Virus record (IMG/VR): IMGVR_UViG_3300021440_000129
Coordinates: 1-22,428 of that record
Strand: one strand, 5' to 3'
Length of the DNA stretch: 22,428 nucleotides
Source of the DNA: a virus
Positions 7,811 through 16,600 of this stretch are shown one piece after another. Each line of letters starts with the position of its first letter. Within the stretch, counting starts at the first letter, position 1. The notes beneath the pieces are model-generated. The model was not told the DNA's origin and ran no database searches. It worked only from the letters and a program-made list of their open reading frames with translations. The translations under genes and the position numbers were made by a program.

Positions 7811-8143
7811 ATGGCAGCTGATTCTGCAACCACCCAGGAAGGCGGCGTCTCGAACTACGCCGTGGGTTCTTTCACCGGCGCTGGTGCTGTTGTTGACGTC
7901 ACCTGCGGCTTCAAGCCGCGCTACGTCAAGCTCATCAACCTCACCGACCGCACCACCTATGAGCTGACCTCGGACATGGCTGCAAGCCATGCTCTGAAGA
8001 CCGTCGCTGCTGGTCCGATGACTGACGACACGGCAGGTATCCTGCTGATCGGCGGCACCAACACCAACGGCTACCGCGGTTTCCAGGTGCCTGCCGCCAT
8101 CGCCATTGCGGCGAAGGAGCTGCACTACATCGCCATCGGCTAA
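7811..8143 (+). CDS. Small head protein, possible decoration or cement protein
   Basis: A 110-residue protein placed right after the major capsid gene. It is strand-rich, with VVDVTCGFKPRYVKLINLTDRTTYELT in the first half and a C-terminal AAIAIAAKELHYIAIG. Similar small proteins occur after capsid genes in many tailed phages, but I cannot name a family. AAGGGA at 7797-7802 is spaced eight bases from ATG 7811. It lies between two strong hairpins (7753-7772 and 8161-8185), so it could have its own transcript level, higher or lower than its neighbours. A decoration, head-completion or minor capsid role is inference. Confidence 0.85.
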   Translation: MAADSATTQEGGVSNYAVGSFTGAGAVVDVTCGFKPRYVKLINLTDRTTYELTSDMAASHALKTVAAGPMTDDTAGILLIGGTNTNGYRGFQVPAAIAIAAKELHYIAIG

Positions 8144-8146
8144 GCC

Positions 8147-8176
8147 GGGGGGCTGGGGGCGGGGGTGCGTAAGGGG
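8147..8176 (+). other. Potential G-quadruplex overlapping a terminator
   Basis: Four G-tracts (8147-8152, 8155-8159, 8161-8165 and 8173-8176) are separated by loops of 2, 1 and 7 bases, fitting the G3+N1-7 rule for a quadruplex in the transcript. Tracts three and four are also the 5' arm and loop of the adjacent hairpin, so the two folds exclude each other. Confidence 0.5.
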
Positions 8177-8185
8177 CGCACCCCC
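8161..8185 (+). terminator. Strong hairpin after small head gene
   Basis: GGGGGTGCG (8161-8169) and CGCACCCCC (8177-8185) form a perfect nine-pair stem with a seven-base loop, followed by ACTTTCTC. The weak T-run suggests partial termination or a processing/stability element rather than a complete stop, since the next gene is only 21 bases away. Confidence 0.7.
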
Positions 8186-8206
8186 ACTTTCTCATAGAGA
8201 ACCAAA

Positions 8207-8491
8207 ATGAACGAGGTTTGTGGCACCATGGGATATTCCTGCATCCGCATCGAACGCGAACGCGATGGCTATGAAGTCCGCTGCACAGACCCTGCGATCC
8301 AGAAGCAGAACGAGTCACGCAAGACCGGGAGCGACAGCCCCTGCGAGCCTTGGAAGGACCCTGAGGTCGAGTTCTATTTCGACACGAAAGAACAGGTCCT
8401 GAAGTTCCTGACGAGCGCGATGGACATCGCGCTGCCGGCCGACACATATACATCGACATTTGATAAACTGGCGAAGGAAGCAATGAAATGA
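8207..8491 (+). CDS. Small unknown protein in head cluster
   Basis: A 94-residue protein I do not recognise. It is polar, with a few cysteines (CGTMGYSC near the start) and a strand-like YSCIRIERERDGYEVRCTD, then EFYFDTKEQVLKFLTSAMDIALP. The start is uncertain: ATG 8207 has only a weak GAGA upstream, while ATG 8228 has GAGG at 8213-8216, eleven bases before it, and would remove seven residues. Its stop overlaps the next start as ATGA (8488-8491), implying coupled translation. Position in the head cluster suggests an assembly accessory, but a non-structural role is possible. Confidence 0.75.
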   Translation: MNEVCGTMGYSCIRIERERDGYEVRCTDPAIQKQNESRKTGSDSPCEPWKDPEVEFYFDTKEQVLKFLTSAMDIALPADTYTSTFDKLAKEAMK

Positions 8492-9132
8492 GTGATGCGT
8501 ATACGATCAACGGGGTGACCGTCACCCCCACCGGCGGCGGCTTTTACGAGCTGAGCCACCCAAACCTCCCCGAACCCGTTCGTGCCCGCGGCAAGGAAAA
8601 CGCTGACGCCAAGGCTGCTGAGATCGGAGCCATGTTCCTGGTCTCGGAAGACTCGATGCCCAAGCAGAACCTCGACGAAGCTGTCGTCTCGCAGCCCGAT
8701 ATTACTGTGGTCGGGGACGGCTCTGCAGCCCGTATCGCCGCGCTCGAAGCGCAGGTCGCCGCCCTTCTGGCCCGCCCGGTCCAGACGGTGGTCACTGATG
8801 GCGGTGCTGCGCCGGAGCCCCTGCGGACCGGACCGATCCCCAGCTCGTTCACCGGTCAGGTGGATAAGGACGTCGCCGCGGCGGCTGCCAAGCTCGGGAT
8901 CAAGTACGTCACGATCCGTCTGGAAGAGAACTCGGACATCCCGCCGACTGGCCTGTATGTCGGCCACAACGGTCGCGGCTATGTCATCTCTCCCGGTGTG
9001 CCGGTCGATGTTCCGGACTTCCTGCTGGAAATCCTGGACAACGCGGTCATGTCGGCCCCGATCGTCGATGGCACGACGAAGAAGGTCCTTGGCTATCGCA
9101 ACAGGATGAGGTACCCCTACCACCGTCTGTAA
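8488..9132 (+). CDS. Head-associated structural protein, function unknown
   Basis: A 214-residue protein. The N-terminal part is strand-like (YTINGVTVTPTGGGFYELSHP). A short predicted coiled coil, ARIAALEAQVAALLAR, lies around residues 80-95. The C-terminal half has a compact block, IRLEENSDIPPTGLYVGHNGRGYVI then SPGVPVDVPDFLLEILDNAV, that I recall from structural genes of several podovirus-like phages without an assigned function. It shares ATGA (8488-8491) with the previous gene and is followed by the adaptor 15 bases on. A coiled coil suggests oligomerisation. Likely a head or connector component; the exact role is not visible. Confidence 0.8.
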   Translation: MSDAYTINGVTVTPTGGGFYELSHPNLPEPVRARGKENADAKAAEIGAMFLVSEDSMPKQNLDEAVVSQPDITVVGDGSAARIAALEAQVAALLARPVQTVVTDGGAAPEPLRTGPIPSSFTGQVDKDVAAAAAKLGIKYVTIRLEENSDIPPTGLYVGHNGRGYVISPGVPVDVPDFLLEILDNAVMSAPIVDGTTKKVLGYRNRMRYPYHRL

Positions 9133-9147
9133 CAGCGGGTAGGGGCC

Positions 9148-9912
9148 ATGACCCTCGAACAACTGCTAAGTCTGCTCCGAGGGGCGATCCTCAATGATCG
9201 GACGAGCCGCGTATCCGGCTCGTCCGATTACCTTTGGACCGATGAAGAACTCGTCATTTATATGAATGAGGCTCAGCGTCGTTTCGCGACCCAGGGTCTC
9301 GTTCTGCGGGACGGCACCAGCCCCGAAGCGACGCGCATCACGCTCGTGGCTGGTCAAAGCAGCTATGACTTGCACGAGTCTGTGCTGGCCGTCCTGTCAG
9401 CTCGCGTCAGTAGTCAGGAGGTCGACCTGCAGCGCGTCGGGCACTCGGTGCTCAACGCGTACCGGCAGCCGACCGAGTCGTGGATCGACCCGTCCTCGCT
9501 GACGACAATGCCGCCGGGGGCACCGGTTGCGTTCTCGACTGACGAGACGCTGAGCCTCGATGACTACGACAGCCTCGGGCGTGCGGCACTGCGCATCCAC
9601 CCGGTACCGAGCGCTGAACTCGCCGGCACGATCATCCAGCTGCGCGTTGTCAGAAAACCGATCGAGCAGCTGCAGCTCTCCGACCTTCAGGCCTCCCCGG
9701 AAATCCCGGCGGACCACCATCTGGAGATGCTCGATTACGCTGCATACCTGGCTCTCCGGATCGTCGACGACGATGCTGGGTCGGTCAAGCGCGCGGCTGA
9801 CTTCAAGGCCACCTTCGAGGAAAACGTGACTGAGGCTCGAAAGTCGGCTATGCGCAAGCTGTTCGCCCCCATGGACTGGGGCTTCGGACGTGGTGGATAT
9901 AGCTGGAGTTGA
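9148..9912 (+). CDS. Head-tail adaptor-like protein (gp6/tail tubular A type)
   Basis: A 254-residue protein that most likely forms the adaptor ring between portal and tail. The N-terminal pattern, a helical LEQLLSLLRGAILN segment then DYLWTDEELVIYMNEAQRRFAT (about 27-47), is the typical opening of such adaptors: a D-E-E-L motif followed by an N-E-A-Q-R helix. The middle is strand-rich, and the C-terminal half has DHHLEMLDYAAYLALRI, as in T7 gp11-like and related connectors. A G-rich ribosome site (9141-9145) sits close to the start. It follows the head genes and precedes the ejection-type genes, the expected position. Confidence 0.7.
   Translation: MTLEQLLSLLRGAILNDRTSRVSGSSDYLWTDEELVIYMNEAQRRFATQGLVLRDGTSPEATRITLVAGQSSYDLHESVLAVLSARVSSQEVDLQRVGHSVLNAYRQPTESWIDPSSLTTMPPGAPVAFSTDETLSLDDYDSLGRAALRIHPVPSAELAGTIIQLRVVRKPIEQLQLSDLQASPEIPADHHLEMLDYAAYLALRIVDDDAGSVKRAADFKATFEENVTEARKSAMRKLFAPMDWGFGRGGYSWS
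9904..9908 (+). promoter_or_regulatory. Ribosome binding site that fixes the next start
   Basis: TGGAG lies eight bases before ATG 9917, overlapping the adaptor gene end. It argues against the upstream in-frame GTG at 9890, which lies inside the adaptor coding region. Confidence 0.6.
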
Positions 9913-9916
9913 TCAG

Positions 9917-10678
9917 ATGCCGGATACCAAACAGACAGCGTCAGCTGCGCAGCAGGCTTATAACGCCATGCCATGGTATCAGAAGCTGATCCATGCAGAC
10001 CCATCGTTCCGACCCCCTCCCACTCCGATGGAGCAGGCTCTGGTGTCGGCAGACACCAATCTTCGCCAGGCTACCGCCTCAGGCAACACACCCCGCATGG
10101 CTGGAGCGGCTGTGCGCTACCTGGGGTCCCCGCTTGTCGGTCTGGCAAACACGGTGGTGGATGCGGTTCCGAGTCCGTCCAGCGCTGTCAAGTTTGCCTA
10201 CGGTCTGCTTGGACCTGGAGCCAGCCCCAAGAGCTCTCCCGCAGCCACAGCTGCGGATGTTGCGAGCACTGCATCAGGTACCGCGCCTCCGGGAAAGACC
10301 AAGATGCCGCCGCCACCTCCTGCGCAGGACGATACTCCACTCACCGCCATGGATTGGGCTCAGGCCCGAGCAGCCAAGATGCTGTCCAACCCAAAGGCGA
10401 CAGTCGCGCAGCTCCAGGCTGCGATGGGTATGGTCCCTGCTCCGGTGAAGAGCAGCGGAAAGGACCGGGTGTACGACACGTTCCGGCAGGCGAATGATGC
10501 AATATTCGACCACCAGGTCAAGCTCATCGCCCCGCTGAAGGACTCTGATCCGGCAAGGTACGCAGCTGAGTTCGATAAGGCACAGCAGGCGTACATCGGA
10601 AACCACCTCAAGTCGCTCGGTGTGGACCCGCTTGCGAACGCGCTGGCTGAGATGCAGACACAAGCCGAAAAGGACTGA
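9917..10678 (+). CDS. Proline-rich unknown protein, probably virion-associated
   Basis: A 253-residue protein of no recognised family. The first 95 residues are helical with a hydrophobic VRYLGSPLVGLANTVVDAV segment. A Pro/Ala/Ser linker (about residues 100-140, with a run of prolines) leads to a C-terminal helical half, RVYDTFRQANDAIFDHQVKLI and FDKAQQAYIGNHLKSLG, that ends with QTQAEKD. It starts four bases after the adaptor stop and ends three bases before the giant gene, so the three genes form one transcription unit. Pairing with the giant protein suggests a partner in the ejected internal core. That is inference from position and from the mixed hydrophobic/linker layout. Confidence 0.75.
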   Translation: MPDTKQTASAAQQAYNAMPWYQKLIHADPSFRPPPTPMEQALVSADTNLRQATASGNTPRMAGAAVRYLGSPLVGLANTVVDAVPSPSSAVKFAYGLLGPGASPKSSPAATAADVASTASGTAPPGKTKMPPPPPAQDDTPLTAMDWAQARAAKMLSNPKATVAQLQAAMGMVPAPVKSSGKDRVYDTFRQANDAIFDHQVKLIAPLKDSDPARYAAEFDKAQQAYIGNHLKSLGVDPLANALAEMQTQAEKD

Positions 10679-10681
10679 TAA

Positions 10682-13600
10682 ATGCCTCAGATCGGCGGCG
10701 TTTACGTACCTGATGACATGATGCCAGCGATGGCTCCAGGCGCTCCGGTCGGGCGTCCTGGTGTTGGTGATGTGTTCATGGCGTCAGCACGCCAGTCTAT
10801 CGGGCAGATGCAGTACGGCATCCCGTACATGCTCGACAAGATCGGTCTGGACCAGATCGACCCAGCGAGAGAGGCCGAGTATAAGCGCGGCCTGGCAGAG
10901 GCACAAGCTGCCGGCCAGCAGGCACCTGGGTCGAGCTTTGCCGATGTGCGCGCGGGACGCGTCGGGTTTGGTCGGTATCTTGCTGATCTGGCTGCTTCGT
11001 CGGCTCCGCAGATGATCGGGACGATTGCCAGCGCTGCTGCTGGCGGCGCGGTCGGTGGCCCGGTTGGTGCAGGCGCTGCCGGTCTCGCGTTCAACACCCC
11101 GGTGTTTGCCGGTAGCAACGTTGCGCGTGCAGTCCAGGAGGAAGGCTCCCTTAGCCGGCAAGCAGCTGAGCGCTCTGCTGACTGGGCCCCGGTGCAGTCC
11201 GCCACTGATGTTGCTGCCGATTATTTCCTGCCCGGTGTCGGTAAACTGCTTGGTCGCGGAGCCACACACACCGGTCGCGGGTTTGTCACCCGCACCTTGA
11301 TGTCGATGGGTGAGGCCGGTACCGCTGAAGCTGCAGCTGAAGTCCAGCAGCAGGTCGGCGAACGCCATGCCGCAGGGCTTCCGCTCGCGAACGCTGAGGC
11401 AGCAAACGAGTATGTTGAGTCCGCGGTGGGCGCATTCGCTCTCGGTGGTCTGCTCGGTAGCGTCGGTGGGTTCCGCCGGACTCCAGCCACATCCAAGCCG
11501 GTGAACGAAGTCAACAACGACGACATGCTGGCGACGGTCGACCAAATCCTTTCAGGTCAGGCGAACGCTGCGGCTCCGTTGGCTTTGCCCTCTCCAGAGA
11601 TGTTTGGACGCGCCCCTGGAGGCCCGGAGATCACCGACAACGCGCCGCCTGTTGCGGTTGATGCGGCTGGGCGCATTGCACCCGGCATGGACCCGGTCCT
11701 CCTCGCGAACCTTCCGCGAGAGTCAGCGCCGGAGATCATGGATCGCAGCGGCCCCACCATCCAGGTCCCGGGACAGCTCACCGACGACAACTCGCTCGGT
11801 AACGTGTTTGGGGATCAGCCGGTCCTCACGCCTGATGGCGCGGTCATTCATAGCACCGACCGCATCCCTGCAACAGGTAACGTGTTCGAGGACTCAGCTC
11901 CCACTCCTGTGCAGGCCGCTCCGGCAGCCTCTGCGGTGGACCTCCCTCCGATGGAGCCTGCTCCGGATTTCCAGACCACGCTCAATGCGGCCAAGCAGGG
12001 CCTCAAGGGCGGATGGGTCCAGAACCTGTCGGCCGACAATCAGGCTGATCTGGAGAACAAGGCGTTCGACTTCGCCAACGAGAACAGCGGAAGCCTGAAG
12101 CGCAACGAGGAGAAGTTCCTCCAGCGTCTGGGGATCATCAACGAGGACGGTACTGACTTCGGCCCTGCTGGGCAGCGCATCGCGGCAGAGCGAGCCTCTG
12201 TCGTCGGGCCCGAAGCCAGCACGATCCAGCTCACCGACCAGCTCCCGGCGACGAATGTGTTCGGGGAGAGTGCGCCTGCTGTGCCGAATGTCTCCGTTTC
12301 GGAAGCTGCTCCTGCGCCGAATACCACCGTTTCGGAAGCTCCCGCCGCGCCGGCAGCTCCCGCGCAGACGATCACGACTGCCCCGCAGGAAGTCCACCCC
12401 GACGTCAAGAAGGCGATGGATGAGCTCGGCTTCGGCAAGCTCACCAAGAACTCAACCGGCGGCACGGTGCGCGACCTGGCAACGCCGGCCGATGTGTTCG
12501 ACGCACTTGCCACTGATGAGTCCAACGCGTGGGTGTCGCAGGCTGAGCAGCTTGCGAAGAAGCTGGGCCTCATCACCAACGACAGCGCACGAGACGTCAC
12601 CCCCAAGGGGCGCGCTGTGTACCTCAACACCTCCGCAGGGCAGGAAGATACCGACTCTGCGGCTGCGGAGCACGCACTCTCAGGTCGTCAGGCCGAGCTG
12701 TTCCGGCAGGGCGCACAGGTCGAAGGTGGCGGTGCTCCGGTCACCAAGTTCTCCTCGTTTGCCGACGCTGACGCGTACAGGCAGGGGACGCTCTGGGCGC
12801 AGGACTTCATCAAGAACGAGACCGCACTGTCCGCCAAGGACACTCAGCGCATCCTCAAGGATGAGGACGCAGTACGCCAGTCGAAGGGCGTCGCCCCGCG
12901 CGCCACAGCACGGCGCTCTGTTGGAGAGAACAGGCGGGATTCGCTCAACGGACTCATCGACCAGGCAGACCTCAGCAACGTCAATGACACCGAGGTGGCC
13001 GAGCTTCGCCGGCAGGCAGCCAACGGCGCATCGGCGCAAGACATCGCCGACGCGATCTCCAGGCTGCAGGGTGGTGGGTCGATCAAGATGATCCCCAGCC
13101 GGCCGATCGAGCGGTCCGGATACGACGGCCGCAGCCGCCAGCCGGTGTTCCGCGAGATGTACGACCCCAAGCTCGACCAAGGTACCCGGGCCGATCAGCG
13201 GGCCGAGACGGATGAGGCACTCAAGGCCTATGACCTGCGCAACCTCAGCCGCATGGCGCTTGGTGAGGAAGCGATCACGCAAGAGCGTGCTGACCGGCTC
13301 AACGATCTGCTCGATCGAGGCAAGGTCAGACAGGTGGCAAGTTCTCTCCGCGAGTTCACCGATGAGGGCAAGCCCAAGCGCACGGCTGCGCGAGGCCCGC
13401 GCCTGCCGACACCGCCCGAGAAGAATATCGAGACGTCTGAGAAGAGCCCGATCGGTAAGCCCGACCTCGCGCTGGAGCAGGCGCTTGAGGGCAAGGACTT
13501 CCATGGTGTGCTGGACCACATGGTCTCGGCAGCTCCCAGCAAGTACATGCGCGTCATCATGCAGGCCGTGAAGAAGCTGACTGCTAACCTTGAGAAGGCC

Positions 13601-16600
13601 GGCATGACCTTCGAGGTGCAGATCGCACACGAGGGTGACACCATTCCGGCGTCGCTCAACAACCCCACGGTCGGTGCGGTTACCGTCGTCAAGCTGAACC
13701 CGGCGTCCGCCAAGGTGTGGCTGAAGGACTCGCGCACCAGCAAGCACGGCGTCAACTACCAGATCGTGGCGCACGAGCTGCTGCACGCGGTGGCGATCAA
13801 GGCCGTGCATTGGGGAATGAACAAGGCCAACTACGGGAACGGGACCATCGGCAAGGCCGTGAAGGACCTTAACGATCTTGGCGGGGCGATCGCGACGCAT
13901 CTTTCTGAACGCGCGAAGGCCGGAACACTGACCGACTTCGAGAAGAATTTCCTCGTCAAGAACACAAATGCGCTGGACAATAACCACGAGCTTCTCGCGT
14001 GGGGCATGACCAATCCACTGGTGCAGCGCTACCTGAACTCGATCCAATACAAGCCGCGCCAGTCGGTGTTCGGCCGCTTTGTTGAGCTCCTTCGCAACCT
14101 TCTGGGTATCGAGGGCAAGTACGACACCGCCCTGACCGAGCTCCTGCGGGTGGCGGACCAGATCACGTCAGCGCCGCTGAGTGACCTGCGCACGGTTGTT
14201 GGGCGGAACGTTGCCGACGGAACCGGGTTCGACACGGTTGAGGCACAGATTTCCTCTGACCCGAACGCAGTGAACCGCACCGTCGAAGCCACGACTGACG
14301 CCTTGAAGAAGGCAGCCGGCGCGTTCGACCATCTGCTGGACCGGTCTTCAGCGCGGACCCTCTGGCAGACGATCAGCAACAAGGCCCTAGGGTGGGTCAG
14401 CAACAACCACCTCGTCCGCGAGTTTGGCAGCTTCATGCCTGGGCTGGTCCAGCGCCAGCAGGCGTACAGCGAGCGGCACGCCGTCCGCGCCCGGTTCGAG
14501 CGCATGTATGACGAGGTCATCCAGAAGTTCGAGGCTCTGGAGCGGCAGCGCCCCAACGTCGCGAAGTGGATCGGCGAACTCATGGCGGTGTCCACCGAGT
14601 TCCAGGTGGATGGTCTCAAGGCGTGGGAGGAGCACAAGCACCTTCACGCGCCTGACAAGAACATGAACGGGATCAAGGCGAAGGACCCCAAGGACATCGC
14701 CGAAGAAGTCCGCATGAAGGCAATCCATGAGAAAGCGGTCGAGCTGGTCAACAACCTGAGCCGGGAGGACGGGGCAGGTATCGCACTCTACAAGGAGATG
14801 CGCCAGATCAACGACACGCAGAACTTTGCGCGCATGGCTGCCAGCCTGCACAGCCTGGTGGCGCGTGATCCGGAGCTCAAGCTCGGTGTGGCTGACGCGA
14901 CGATCAACCCGGTCGACAAGTTCATGCGCGAGCAGGGGTTGGAGACATCAGCAGCCACCAACGCTTGGTGGGAAAATATGCTCAAGGAGCAGGTTGAGGC
15001 TGCCAAGGGGTTCATTGACGCCAAGAAGACTGACACCGAGGCGCATGGGACAGGCGCTGACCAGAGTGCGATGCGCATCCGGCTCATGCCGCTGGAGGAC
15101 GAGATCGAGGCTGTCGGCGTCGCGCTCAAGAAGATGAGGCAGGCACCGTACTTCCACCTCGGACGGTTCGGGAACTTCTTCGGGTCAGCGGTGATCAAGC
15201 GCAACGTAGACGGTACTGTCGACCTCAAGGCGCAGGATGCTGTCGCCAAGGCACTTGACGCTGCGGGGCACACCGATGTCCAGATTTCGACGGACAACAC
15301 CAACCCCAAGATCGCCTTGCGCTTTGACACGCGGCTGCAGGCCGAGCAGTTCGAGCAGCTGATGCACAGGCTGCTGAAGGAAGGTCTGATCGAGGAAGGC
15401 TTCAAGGTCGGGCCGCGGGCCGATGCCGCCAACCTTGGTGTGGCCGAGGCTATGCCGGGATCGCTCGGACAGTACATCCAGCAGCTCAAGGAGAGCCCAC
15501 AGTACACGCCGACCGACACCATGTCGGACGCGGACAAGGCAGCGCTTCTGAAGCAGCGCGACGCCGCGATCCAGGTCATCACCGATATCTGGATTTCCAG
15601 CCAGCCGGACAGCTCGATCAGCCGCGTGCTGACGCGTCGCAACACGATCCCGGGCTACAACAAGGACATGATCCGCAACTTCGCCCATCGTGGTCGGGTC
15701 GGCGCACTCAGCCTGTCCAACGTGGCATCGGCTCCGAAGTTCGACGAAGCGTTCGCCTCGATGCAGCAGCAGGTGCAGGACGCGCAGGTGCGCACCAAGA
15801 CTGACGACAACGGCAACGTCACCGCGAACACAGACGACCAGTATCTGGCTGCGCAGCTCATGGACGAGGCCCGCCGGCGCGACGCCTCGATCCCGGTCAG
15901 CGACGACGCGGACATGATCGACAAGTTCCGCGCGGTCACGAACACATACTTCCTCGGCCTCAGCCCGGCATACGCGCTGATCAACCTGACGCAGGTTGGC
16001 ACGATGGCGGTCCCTGAGTTGGCGAAGCAGCATGGGTACGCTAAGTCGTTCCGAGCAGTCCGTGTGGCTGGGGGTCAGGCCCTGAAGGTTCTCAGCGCCA
16101 TCGCCAAGGCGTCGCGCGAGCTCGGGCTCAAGCATGCGGCAGACGTGGCGATCACAGAAAGCGTCCTCAAGAACACCAATCTGCCGGCCAATGTGCAGTC
16201 GTTCATCCTCTCCATGCTTGCGACCGGCACGATCGACATCGCGTCGGCTACACGCTCTCTGGGTCAGATTTCCGAGTCGCGCACCGGCTCCAAGCTCGAC
16301 GTCGGACTCCGGTATGCGTCGATCCTCGGGACGTACTCTGAAACACTCAGCCGCCTGACCGCGGCGCTGGCAGCCCACGAGCTGCGAGGAGACAACAGCG
16401 TCGCAACGCAGGAATATGCGTCCCGTCTCGTGTCGGAAGCGATGTTTGACTATCGGTCAGACAACACGGCGCGCAAGCTCGGCAAGAACGGCTTCCTGGG
16501 ACAGGTCACGCCGATCGTGACGCAGTTCATGACTTACAGCATGCAGATGACCGAGAAGCTCTATTCGGAAATCCTCAGCGCAGCAGGAAAGCCACGTGTC

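Noticed and set aside
12680-14047. Long open frame on the minus strand (455 aa)
   Set aside because: It lies entirely opposite the giant + strand gene, lacks a ribosome site, and has the Arg/Leu-rich composition typical of antisense frames in GC-rich coding DNA. Similar minus-strand frames at 6724-7833 and 15185-16378 were rejected for the same reason.
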